A stretch of 64,000 bases of DNA from Pectinatus haikarae (lineage in GTDB: Bacteria > Bacillota > Negativicutes > Selenomonadales > Selenomonadaceae). Shown here one piece after another: positions 1-6,919 of this stretch. The translations under genes were made by a program, and so were the position numbers. Each line of letters opens with the position of its first letter. The stretch's first letter is position 1. The notes under the pieces were generated by a model, which had not been told where the DNA came from, made no database searches, and saw only the letters and a list, made by a program, of their open reading frames with translations. Location of the stretch: NCBI RefSeq assembly GCF_015732185.1, contig NZ_WIQM01000001.1, positions 1 through 64,000 on the forward strand, read 5' to 3'.

Positions 1-186
1 ATAATAAATTCAGTAAAAGTCGTCCAGCGTGAAGCAGAACAGGCGGCGGTTGAAGCCGAAAAAACGTCGGTCTCTGCTGCGGATCAGTCGGCAGCAATGA
101 GAGAAATAGCAGAAAGCAGCGATAATCTTGCCAAAATAGCAGTTACGTTGCAGCAATCTGTGATGGAATTCACTGAAGAAAATTAA
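1..186 (+). CDS. methyl-accepting chemotaxis protein, C-terminal end (partial)
   Basis: The window opens inside this gene; frame 1 runs to a TAA at 184-186. The 61 residues visible are an Ala/Glu/Ser-rich helix with the heptad spacing of the cytoplasmic coiled-coil tip of chemotaxis receptors (QSAAMREIAESSDNLAKIA, then a short acidic tail). Receptors of this family signal through CheA/CheW. The sensor and membrane parts lie upstream of the window, so the ligand cannot be guessed. The call rests on the tail pattern alone. Confidence 0.7.
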   Translation: MINSVKVVQREAEQAAVEAEKTSVSAADQSAAMREIAESSDNLAKIAVTLQQSVMEFTEEN

Positions 187-406
187 CAAGAAACAATTAA
201 CCAATTTATAAATTAACAAAGGACTTAAGCAAAAATATAGCCCATGCTGCCGGATATCTGATTCTATCTGATAGATCAGCCGCTAAAAATAGTACACTGG
301 AAAATACTCTTAAAATATAAGAAAAATATGGCGTAATATATTATTATAAGTCTGTATAAGCTATAATATACTATAATAGAAAAAATATACGGGGGGATAA
401 TATATT
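187..406. promoter_or_regulatory. AT-rich intergenic region with probable promoter of the 407 ATPase
   Basis: 220 bp without a gene. A TATAAT-like box lies around 363-368 in a very AT-rich stretch, followed by a strong GGGGGGA ribosome site just before the ATG at 407. No convincing -35 box was found. The string CCCATGCTGCCG near 242 recurs near 5118 in another island spacer, a minor shared word of unknown meaning. Confidence 0.3.
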
Positions 407-1588
407 ATGCTGCCAAATCCATATCGTCCGGGTGCTGGAATGACACCGGCTTATCTTGCCGGACGCCATGAAACTATAAATGAAGCACAGTCAATTTTAA
501 AGGCAGTAAATGTCGGCTATGCAGCCCGTTCTGTCATATATTATGGTTTAAGGGGGGTTGGCAAGACCGTTTTACTAAATCATATAGAGAATATGGCAGA
601 TGAGCTTGATGTGCCATCCGAATATATGGAAATAGCTGAACGCGGTTATTCTTTCGGACAGCATCTTACTTTACATGTGTCGAAGCTCATTAATAAGCTT
701 AGTCTGAAAAAAAATATTGCCGACCATGTAAAAAAGGCTTTATCGATATTAAAGGCTTTTTCCCTGAAATATTCATACGGTGATGAAATTTCTATTGAAA
801 TTAATCCCGGGATAATACCGGCTAAGGGAATTTCTGATACCGGAGACCTTGCTAATGATATGACAGAATTATTTTTGGCGCTGGGCAGCATTGCTCAAAA
901 AGAAAACAAAGGCGCGGCCATCTTCATTGATGAAATACAATATATGCGTTTAAAAGAGTTTGAAGCTTTGATGGCGGCACTGCACCGGATAAATCAAAAA
1001 GGTTACCCTTTGGTTATCTTTGCGGCCGGGCTTCCTAAAATAGCCAAAATCGCCGGAGACGTAAAATCCTATGCCGAAAGATTATTTTCATTTGTTGAAA
1101 TAGACTCGCTTGCTCCCAAGGAAGCCATTGCAGCACTTTGTGAGCCGGCCAGACGATTTTCCATAAACTATGCAGATGAAGCATTAAATAAAATTCTGAC
1201 TGTTACCGGTGGTTATCCCTACTTTCTGCAGGAATACGGTAAATGGATATGGGAGGAAAATAATGATGCTGGGCTTATAACAAAGACCGTAACAGATAAG
1301 GCTTACGCTAAATTCGAGCAAAGTCTTGATGATTCATTTTTCAAGGTGCGTCATGACCGGGCCACACCAAGAGAACTGGAATTTATGACTGCCATGGTCA
1401 GATGTCGGACACTGCCGTGCACCACCAAGGAAATAGCCGCAGCCATGAACGAAACTATACAGGCAATATCACCTCTGCGGGCACAGCTTATCCATAAAGG
1501 CTTTATTTACGCGGCAGAAAGAGGAACAGTAAACTTTACCGTTCCTCAGTTCGATAAATATTTAAAACGTGTTCATATTATAAATTAA
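407..1588 (+). CDS. archaeal-type P-loop ATPase with C-terminal winged helix
   Basis: A 393-residue protein. Walker A is GLRGVGKT at about residues 47-54 and Walker B is AIFIDEIQ at about 171-178. The last ~60 residues look like a winged helix-turn-helix. This matches the group of AAA-like ATPases best known from Archaea, often found as lone genes on mobile islands, whose function is mostly unknown. A GGGGGGA ribosome site supports the start. It is a single-gene unit at the left edge of the island, upstream of the decayed zeta-toxin copy. A role in defence or element maintenance would be speculation. Confidence 0.7.
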   Translation: MLPNPYRPGAGMTPAYLAGRHETINEAQSILKAVNVGYAARSVIYYGLRGVGKTVLLNHIENMADELDVPSEYMEIAERGYSFGQHLTLHVSKLINKLSLKKNIADHVKKALSILKAFSLKYSYGDEISIEINPGIIPAKGISDTGDLANDMTELFLALGSIAQKENKGAAIFIDEIQYMRLKEFEALMAALHRINQKGYPLVIFAAGLPKIAKIAGDVKSYAERLFSFVEIDSLAPKEAIAALCEPARRFSINYADEALNKILTVTGGYPYFLQEYGKWIWEENNDAGLITKTVTDKAYAKFEQSLDDSFFKVRHDRATPRELEFMTAMVRCRTLPCTTKEIAAAMNETIQAISPLRAQLIHKGFIYAAERGTVNFTVPQFDKYLKRVHIIN

Positions 1589-1649
1589 CAAAGAAACGAT
1601 TTTATGATAACGGCATAAAGCCAGAAAAGAGATACCGTACCGAACTTTT

Positions 1650-1796
1650 TAGAAGCACTTATTGTCAGATTCAGAGAAGCAGTGCGTATCGAAAATGAAA
1701 TAAAGAAAATAAAAGGCCTGCCTATTGCCAAACATGATCATGAAAAAAACGCACCTTGTATTGAATATCCGGACGGAAGAAAAGAATATGCCTAAA
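1650..1796 (+). pseudogene. decayed copy of the zeta-module small protein (partner of 6731)
   Basis: From about 1650 the sequence is nearly identical to 6783-6919, the gene for the small putative antitoxin at 6731. The first ~17 codons and the ribosome site are missing, and an in-frame TAG precedes the shared part. The remaining codons give VRFREAVRIENEIKK and so on, with few changes, to the same EYA end. No start codon serves it, so it is a remnant. Confidence 0.75.
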
Positions 1797-2042
1797 AACC
1801 CGAAATAATAGTATTTGCCGGACCTAATGGCAGCGGAAAAAGCACAGTTACCCAAATGGCCAATATTATACCGCCTTATATAAATGCAGACGATATAAAA
1901 AAAGCTGTTCATTGTATACTGATCTGCAGGCCGCGCAAAGGGCTGCAGAACTGAGAAATACATTAATAGACCGGCATACAAGCTTTACTTTTGAAACAGT
2001 TTTATCCACCTCAAGAAATATAGAACTTTTAAAACGAGCAAA
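1788..2042 (+). pseudogene. truncated, frameshifted zeta-type toxin copy
   Basis: Second copy of the toxin gene at 6912. It keeps the Walker A region (GPNGSGKS) but has one A missing in the A-run at 1794-1798 and a 2-base TA insertion near 1915, both breaking the frame. Similarity stops at about 2042 after the LLKRAK codons, where integrase sequence begins. Because all later catalytic parts are gone, it cannot encode an active toxin. Few other changes separate the copies, so the duplication appears recent. Confidence 0.8.
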
Positions 2043-2263
2043 ATGCTGCTGAAGTTCAAAAGGGGACTGTTGCTTACGCTGGGAAGTACAAACTGGCAGA
2101 TTTTGCCAAAACATGGTACAAAGATTATTGCCTGAAAAATTTGGCTCCTAAAACTCAGCATTCATATAATAATCACATTAAAAATCGCATTATTCCGGCA
2201 TTGGGGCATATTGACATGGTTAAACTCAGAACCTGCCTGTTTTTCACAATAAGGGACAAATAA
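2040..2263 (+). pseudogene. tyrosine integrase fragment, N-terminal core-binding domain
   Basis: An open frame reads NAAEVQKGTVAYAGKYKLA, then DFAKTWYKDY and APKTQHSYNNHIKNRIIPA, ending LGHIDMVKL. This is the SAM-like core-binding domain of phage-type tyrosine recombinases. At 2229 it passes straight into the 43-bp sequence that also follows the integrase stop codon at 10,507, so the catalytic half has been deleted. A stop follows at 2261. The upstream end is fused to the decayed zeta toxin. The matching C-terminal type of fragment lies 8 kb away at 10,205. Confidence 0.7.
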
Positions 2264-2271
2264 GGGACAAA
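2229..2271. repeat. 43-bp direct repeat, left copy (island boundary)
   Basis: Identical over 43 bases to 10508-10550 in the same orientation. It contains the unit TAAGGGACAAA, present three times in this copy (to 2283) and twice in the right copy. The right copy sits immediately after the integrase stop codon, the usual place for an attachment site, but the sequence is not part of the nearby tRNA gene. Confidence 0.75.
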
Positions 2272-2293
2272 TAAGGGACAAAATATATATGGA

Positions 2294-2575
2294 TTAATCA
2301 TCATAGTGGGTCCACATTTGTATAATCCTGACCGTATTTTGTTCTTCTAAAACTTCATAGATAAGACGATGCTGTATATTGATGCGCCGTGAATAATAAC
2401 CTGTTAAATCTCCCACAAGTTTTTCATATGGAGGTGGATTTTGAAAAGGATTTTTACGCAACAATTCTATTAAAATTTTAACTTTTTTATCTAAATTGGC
2501 GCCTTTTAGTCTGGGAATATCTTTGACAGCTTTTTTATAATATTCAAGCTTGTACACCCTACCAATTAACCTCAT
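2294..2575 (-). CDS. yoeB: YoeB-family toxin (mRNA endoribonuclease)
   Basis: 93 residues with the family's hallmark stretch PFQNPPPYEKL, then GYYSRRINIQHRLIYEV and a C-terminal WTHYDD. The conserved Arg/His of these motifs and the terminal His-Tyr form the active site in YoeB, which cuts mRNA at the ribosome. The gene overlaps the end of the antitoxin gene, as usual for the yefM-yoeB order. A GTG at 2557 would give an 87-residue protein, nearer the family's length, and is a plausible alternative start. Expression comes from the antitoxin promoter. Confidence 0.9.
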   Translation of the reverse strand: MRLIGRVYKLEYYKKAVKDIPRLKGANLDKKVKILIELLRKNPFQNPPPYEKLVGDLTGYYSRRINIQHRLIYEVLEEQNTVRIIQMWTHYDD

Positions 2576-2807
2576 CTTCGGAAATGAAATCAGAGGCAGG
2601 TGCCTTTTTTGCTTTTAATAAATCTTTTTTTATTGCGGGCATAGAAGAAATATATAATGTTTCCATTAGATTTTTATAATCCTCTGCATTAACTATAACA
2701 ACATCTCCATCTTTGGTATTGACAGTAGCAATTTGATTATATTTAGCGACTTGCTCAAGCGTTCCATATAAATTTTTTCTGAAATTTGAAGTATTTGCTG
2801 TAAGCAT
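2559..2807 (-). CDS. yefM: YefM/Phd-family antitoxin
   Basis: 82 residues starting MLTANTSNFRKNL, the DNA-binding Phd/YefM fold, followed by NTKDGDVVIVNAEDYKNLMET and an acidic C-terminal toxin-binding tail. An ATG at 2853 gives a longer frame, but the ATG at 2807 is preceded by AGAGGTGAT at the right distance, so I chose it. The partner toxin overlaps its 3' end. Antitoxins of this family repress their own promoter, here seen just upstream. Confidence 0.88.
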   Translation of the reverse strand: MLTANTSNFRKNLYGTLEQVAKYNQIATVNTKDGDVVIVNAEDYKNLMETLYISSMPAIKKDLLKAKKAPASDFISEDEVNW

Positions 2808-2826
2808 TGTAATCACCTCTATAAAT

Positions 2827-2855
2827 ATTTTATCGTACTTGATGGCGTACGTCAA
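2827..2855 (-). promoter_or_regulatory. promoter of the yefM-yoeB operon
   Basis: On the minus strand TTGACG (2850-2855) and TAAAAT (2827-2832) are exactly 17 bases apart. The spacer carries TTGA and TCAA half-sites, a possible YefM operator. The leader to the ribosome site would be very short. Confidence 0.6.
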
Positions 2856-2964
2856 TATATCGTTTCTATTCAGAAAGTCTTTATGGTGCTACTGCCTGAT
2901 AGTGATTATGTAATTTATAGTGGCGCCATGAACAGATTAGCGATATAGTTAATTGTATAAAAGA

Positions 2965-2993
2965 ACTCAAATCTGAAACATAAATTTGAGTTA
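2965..2993. terminator. hairpin, possible terminator
   Basis: AACTCAAAT and ATTTGAGTT form 9-bp arms around an 11-base loop, followed by ACCTTTTTAG. It lies between the divergent yefM-yoeB operon and the ATPase gene at 3081, so its transcript is unclear. Confidence 0.4.
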
Positions 2994-3010
2994 CCTTTTT
3001 AGTTTTTTAA

Positions 3011-3047
3011 ATTAAATTTAAGTTATTTGATATAACTTAAATTTAAT
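3011..3047. repeat. perfect 16-bp inverted repeat upstream of the AlbA-type gene
   Basis: ATTAAATTTAAGTTAT at 3011-3026 is exactly matched by its reverse complement at 3032-3047 around a 5-base centre. It ends 33 bases before the start codon at 3081. A second small palindrome, ATATCTG-AAA-CAGATAT, follows at 3051-3067 and touches the ribosome site. Both are suited to be operators for a dimeric regulator, perhaps the downstream protein itself. Confidence 0.65.
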
Positions 3048-3080
3048 GATAATATCTGAAACAGATATGGAGGAACTAAA

Positions 3081-4519
3081 ATGACAACGGAAGAATTGCT
3101 TGAAAAATTAGAGTTAATTCAAAAACTAAAATGTGAAATGCAGACACTGGAACTGAAAAGTGCAGAAAAAGGCTGTTCCCGGCGTCTGTATGATACCCTG
3201 TCCAGTTTTTCCAATCAGGACGAAGGGGGTATTATTATTTTTGGTGTGAATGAGAATGAGGATTATAAAGAAGCAGGTGTTTATGATCCGCAGGATATAC
3301 AAAAAAAATCAATGAACAATGTTTGCAGATGGAACCGGCAGTGCGGCCGCTTCTTACTGTGGCAATAAAAAACGGAATTTTTTTTGTATCAGCTGAAATT
3401 CCTGGCATAGATCTGGCTGAAAGACCATGCTATTATCAGGGAAAAGGCAGACTCAAAGGCTCCTATACCCGCATTGGTGACAGCGATGAACCCATGACGG
3501 AATATGAAATCTATAGTTATGAAGCATATAGAAAAAAATACCAGGATGATATTCGTGCGGTCAACCGGGTAACCCTGGCAGCTTTGAATAAGGAATTGCT
3601 GGACCAATATGTTCAAAAGCTAAAGGCTGGAAAAGCCAATCTATCGGCAATGAAGAATGAAGATATCTATGAATTAATGAGTATTAAAAGAAACGGTGAA
3701 GTTACATTGAGTGCGACCTTGGTATTTAGTCCGTATCCACAGGCCTATTTCCCGCAATTATGTATTACGGCTGTTGTTGTGCCGGGAACGAAAATGGGAG
3801 AAACCGGAAAATCAGGCGAGCGTTTTCTGGATAATCAGCGAATTGAGGGTAACATATTGGATTTGCTGAATGAGGCAATAAGATTTGTGAAAAAGAACAT
3901 GAGGACTAAAACAATTATCAATTCGGAAACCGGACAGCGTGAGGACAGGACCGATTACCCGATTACAGCTGTTAGAGAAGCGATTATCAACGCATTGGTA
4001 CATCGTGATTATAGTATTCACACAGAAGGAATGCCGATACAAATTGTTATGTTTGATGATCGGCTGGAAATACACAATCCTGGTGGAGTTTATGGCAGAA
4101 TCCGGGTAGATCAGTTAGGCAAGGTACAACCGGATACCAGAAATCCTGTGCTGGCTTCGGAACTTGAGATACTGGATATCACAGAAAACCGTTATTCAGG
4201 CATACCGACTATTCGGCTGGAAATGGAGAAATATAATCTGACCGCACCTGAATTTATTGATGCAAGAGGAAGCTTTGTCGTAAAATTTTATAAAAGAACA
4301 AAAATAAGTGATACAGAACAGAATTTTGACGATACGAAAGATCTGCTGGTGTTCTGCAAAACGCCAAGAAACAGAAGGGAAATATGTGAGTATCTGGGAT
4401 TGTCTTCTGTAACCTACGCAATTCAACGGCATGTGATACCACTCGTCGAAACAGGCAGAATAAAATTAAGTATTCCGGATAAACCAAAAAGTCCGAAACA
4501 ACTTTATTACAGCGAATAA
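3081..4519 (+). pseudogene. AlbA-type ATP-binding transcriptional regulator, frameshifted at an A8 run
   Basis: Two overlapping frames together give one ~479-residue protein. The first (3081-3368) holds the start of the AlbA_2 (AAA_4) domain, with LELKSAEKG and a GGIIIFGVNE strand. The second (to 4519) carries the rest, including the C-terminal HATPase-like part VREAIINALVHRDYS and LEIHNPGGVYG, and a final winged helix. The break is at 3301-3308: eight As where nine would keep phase (QKK-INEQCLQMEP). It could be a real mutation, a sequencing error, or slippage that makes both forms. Ribosome site GGAGGAACTAAA supports the start. Relatives are often called RecG-like helicases, which is misleading. 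Confidence 0.75.
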
Positions 4520-4726
4520 CTATATCTCTGCTGTAAAATTTGTTCTCCAAAGTGTAATTTTCCATACCCGCTTTATCCTAAACGCCTTTACAGCACCGCT
4601 GCCTAATAATTCATAGGCAGCGTTTTTTCCTATGGAGAGTATTTCACAAAGCTCTTCCACGGTTACCAAATCCCCATATTCATCAAACTTAATTATCCTT
4701 CTCCTTTTAAGATGTGCTTTTATTAA
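4520..4726 (-). pseudogene. excisionase-like helix-turn-helix remnant
   Basis: A minus-strand frame reads KFDEYGDLVTVEELCEILS, then IGKNAAYELLGSGAVKAF and RIKRVWK. This is the HTH_17 excisionase fold (VEELCEILSIGKNAAYELL as the helix-turn-helix). No ATG/GTG/TTG start exists in frame behind the AGGAGAAGG motif near 4701, and the wing after VWK is lost, so it appears broken. It may have been a xis gene of the island or a relative of the intact gene at 4784. Confidence 0.5.
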
Positions 4727-4783
4727 ATTTCACCTGAAATACTGCATATAACAGGTATTTATATAAATGGTTTAAACTGGCAG

Positions 4784-4969
4784 TTAGCTGTTGTTAAAGA
4801 CATGAGTATTCAGATAATCGTCAAGGGATGTTTTTAACACCAGATAACTTCTGCCGCGTTTGGCGGCTTTTATTTCTTTGGCATGGATCATAGTATAGAT
4901 TTTACCGGCAGAGTAACGCAGATAAACAGCCGCCTCAGCCACAGTATATAAAGCAGGTTCAATGCTCAT
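4784..4969 (-). CDS. excisionase-family (HTH_17) DNA-binding protein
   Basis: 61 residues: ALYTVAEAAVYLRYSAGKIY forms the MerR-like helix-turn-helix, followed by the wing KAAKRGRSYLVLKTSLDDYL. Small proteins of this type act as recombination directionality factors or simple regulators. A GAGGTGAT ribosome site precedes the ATG. With integrase pieces at both island ends, an excision role is likely in origin, but no working integrase is seen here. Confidence 0.75.
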   Translation of the reverse strand: MSIEPALYTVAEAAVYLRYSAGKIYTMIHAKEIKAAKRGRSYLVLKTSLDDYLNTHVFNNS

Positions 4970-5076
4970 TAATAATCACCTCATAATTTTATTTATAATG
5001 ATGTTGCTTTATTTTGGCGTTTGATGGATTATCCATGCTGAAAAACAATAAATATATAGTTGTATATTATAACAAT

Positions 5077-5116
5077 GAAACCTGCATCGGTATCAAACTG
5101 ATGCAGGTTTTATTTT
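5077..5116 (+). terminator. Rho-independent terminator, orphan
   Basis: AAACCTGCATC and GATGCAGGTTT form 11-bp arms with an 11-base loop, followed by TTATTTTT. No plus-strand gene ends before it (the nearest ends at 4519), so it could close a small transcript or be left over from a lost gene. Confidence 0.6.
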
Positions 5117-5243
5117 TCCCATGCTGCCGATAAGATAGTCAGCAATATTATATATTTCCCTGAAAATGAAATAATATTCATTAATGGTCAATTTTAATTT
5201 ACTGAAAAACTGGCATAATTATAAAAGGAAGGAGAAGGGCGCA

Positions 5244-5468
5244 ATGGCAAGGCATATTAATAATAAACTTTTGGGAATAAAAATATCTTATTACAGAAAA
5301 CGCAAGGGATTTACACAGGCACAATTGGCAGAGCAGATTGATATAAGCCCCAGCTATATGGCAAAGATTGAATGCGGTTTTTTATCCAAATGCGTGTCAT
5401 TGACCGTGTTAAATGACATATCTAATGAACTTAACGTTAGTATTGATGAATTAATCAGTCCCGATTAA
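5244..5468 (+). CDS. XRE-family transcriptional regulator
   Basis: 74 residues from the ATG at 5244, which has AAGGAAGGAG before it; an upstream ATG at 5184 has no ribosome site. The helix-turn-helix is FTQAQLAEQIDISPSYMAKIE, and NVSIDELISPD ends the domain. It is the first gene of a tight plus-strand series (5244-6538). The small single-domain form resembles phage and toxin-antitoxin repressors, so it probably controls this cassette. Confidence 0.82.
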   Translation: MARHINNKLLGIKISYYRKRKGFTQAQLAEQIDISPSYMAKIECGFLSKCVSLTVLNDISNELNVSIDELISPD

Positions 5469-5488
5469 AGATAAGGAGGACCAATCTA

Positions 5489-5614
5489 ATGGCAGGAAAA
5501 AGTAATGATAATAATGAGATAATACGTCCCTTAAAAGAAGGTCTTACTATTTGGGGAAGATTTTTCAAGGCTCTTCCCCGGATAATATTTCGCATAATAA
5601 AAGAAAAATTATGA
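5489..5614 (+). CDS. 41-residue cationic amphipathic peptide, unknown
   Basis: A short gene with an excellent AAGGAGGA ribosome site 8 bases before its ATG, 20 bases after the regulator. The product is polar at the N-terminus (MAGKSNDNNE) and ends in a basic amphipathic helix, IWGRFFKALPRIIFRIIKEKL minus one residue or so. That pattern suits membrane surface binding. I do not recognise a family. Its place between a repressor and membrane proteins makes a small membrane-active protein plausible. Confidence 0.55.
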   Translation: MAGKSNDNNEIIRPLKEGLTIWGRFFKALPRIIFRIIKEKL

Positions 5615-5646
5615 TCGTATGTATTTAATTCTAGGAGGATTTTCAA

Positions 5647-6009
5647 ATGGTTGATATACCTGATTCCATAGCAACGCCGATATACTTTATAGCCGTACCT
5701 ATCCTGGCAGTAATAGGTACATATTATTATATGAGTTCTCATTCGGTTATATCTACCGGCCCTGAAGGAGAGGTAAAAGGCTGTCTTAGTGTTTTTATAA
5801 GCTTTCTGATCGGGACCGGTATCTTAGTTACCTTAGTTATGGCCGTGTTTGCCTGGGTTATTGGTTTTATAATAGCGCACTGGATATGGTTTGCCGTGGG
5901 CGCGGTAATAATCATTGTTCTTATTGTTTTAGGTTCCAGAGCGTCAGATAAGGAAAATACACCACCGCAGACCGTTGAGAATAAAAATGAAGATAGCAAT
6001 GACCAATAA
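5647..6009 (+). CDS. small integral membrane protein, unknown
   Basis: 120 residues with three likely membrane spans: about residues 12-28, 48-70 and 72-95. A charged, disordered tail follows (DKENTPPQTVENKNEDSNDQ). Ribosome site TAGGAGGA is well placed. It lies 32 bases after the 41-residue gene and 26 bases before the lipoprotein gene, in one probable operon. No known family is recognised. Confidence 0.65.
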   Translation: MVDIPDSIATPIYFIAVPILAVIGTYYYMSSHSVISTGPEGEVKGCLSVFISFLIGTGILVTLVMAVFAWVIGFIIAHWIWFAVGAVIIIVLIVLGSRASDKENTPPQTVENKNEDSNDQ

Positions 6010-6035
6010 AGTATTAGCAAGGCAGGTGAGATATT

Positions 6036-6188
6036 TTGAGAAAAACAGCGTTTATTCTGCTAAGCATATATTTACTTCTGCTTATTACAGGCTGCGGTAT
6101 GTCTGATAAAGAAAAACAAAAAGATCTGGAAAATAAAATGGCAACTCTTAAAATTGCCGTTGGCATGTACATTGACCGGAAGACGTAA
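6036..6188 (+). CDS. 50-residue predicted lipoprotein (TTG start), unknown
   Basis: Starts at TTG 6036 after GGCAGGTGAG. A basic start (RKT), a hydrophobic stretch and the lipobox LITGC at residues 16-20 predict a lipid-anchored protein whose mature part has only ~31 residues (CGMSDKEKQKDLENK and so on). Its TAA overlaps the ATG of the next gene by one base, showing coupled translation. It resembles the small entry-exclusion or lysis-type lipoproteins of mobile elements only in size. Confidence 0.6.
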   Translation: MRKTAFILLSIYLLLLITGCGMSDKEKQKDLENKMATLKIAVGMYIDRKT

Positions 6189-6538
6189 TGGAATATTTCA
6201 AATTTCTGGAGGATAAACAACAGGAGGAATTCTGGGTCCTGCTGCTTAATACCAAAAACAATATCATAAAAGGAAAATGCATAACCATAGGAACCCTGGA
6301 CGCTTCCTTGGTCGGACCGAGAGAAGTGTTTCATGTGGCAGTCTGGAATATGGCTGCAGCAATTATTATTGCCCATAATCATCCGTCAGGTGACAGCGCA
6401 CCCAGTGAAGAAGATAAGGCCGTCACAAAAAGACTGACCGTTGTTGGCAAAATAATTGGTATTCCTCTGCTGGATCATATAATCATCGGCAAATACGGCT
6501 CACTCAGTATAAAGCAGCGAAAAGAAAGTACCGGTTAA
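6188..6538 (+). CDS. RadC-like JAB/MPN domain protein
   Basis: 116 residues consisting only of the RadC JAB domain. The metal site motif is seen as AHNHPSGDSAPSEED, with the conserved later LLDHIIIG. The N-terminal helix-hairpin-helix of chromosomal RadC is absent, as in the many short copies on plasmids, phages and conjugative elements. The biochemical role of these proteins is not established. It overlaps the lipoprotein gene by one base and ends the cassette. A compound hairpin follows. Confidence 0.8.
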   Translation: MEYFKFLEDKQQEEFWVLLLNTKNNIIKGKCITIGTLDASLVGPREVFHVAVWNMAAAIIIAHNHPSGDSAPSEEDKAVTKRLTVVGKIIGIPLLDHIIIGKYGSLSIKQRKESTG

Positions 6539-6574
6539 GGGTAAATCTCAATACTTTCTGCTTTATGTCCGGCA

Positions 6575-6651
6575 TGTCCTGTCAAAAAAAGGTGTGTATA
6601 TAACACTTTTAAGTACTATATACACCATAAAATCCTTGGACAGACAGGACA
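6575..6651. repeat. nested inverted repeat after the radC-like gene
   Basis: Outer arms TGTCCTGTC (6575-6583) and GACAGGACA (6643-6651) match perfectly. Inner arms GGTGTGTATATA (6591-6602) and TATATACACC (6617-6626) pair with a 2-base bulge. The 77-bp structure could fold as a cruciform or a long hairpin. It has no T-run for termination and no transposase; a miniature element or operator pair are both possible. Confidence 0.5.
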
Positions 6652-6730
6652 TAACAGCCAAATAAAATTGTACTTTATCTGTAAAAAAAACAATGAATAG
6701 TATATAATAATCACAAAGGAGGCACTTACG

Positions 6731-6919
6731 ATGAAAGATAAAAATGAACTCGATTCTACCTGTGGTTTATCCGATGAAGAACTTACTGTCAGATTTAGAG
6801 AAGCAGTGCGTATCGAAAATGAAATAAAGAAAATAAAAGGCCTGCCTATTGCCAAATATGATCATGAAAAAAACGCACCTTACATTGAATACCCGGACGG
6901 AAGAAAAGAATATGCCTAA
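6731..6919 (+). CDS. small acidic/basic partner protein of zeta-type toxin (putative antitoxin)
   Basis: 62 residues, helical and charged (LSDEELTVRFREAVRIENEI, KKIKGLPIAKYDHE), ending YPDGRKEYA. AAAGGAGG precedes the ATG. Its stop codon overlaps the start of the zeta-family kinase by 8 bases, the arrangement typical of antitoxin-toxin pairs. The sequence does not resemble the classical epsilon antitoxin closely. A decayed copy of the same pair sits at 1650. Confidence 0.7.
   Translation: MKDKNELDSTCGLSDEELTVRFREAVRIENEIKKIKGLPIAKYDHEKNAPYIEYPDGRKEYA

Noticed and set aside
2229-2283. CRISPR-like repeats
   Set aside because: Only three adjacent 11-base units without spacers; no cas genes. 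The Cas4-like nuclease belongs to a phage recombination module.
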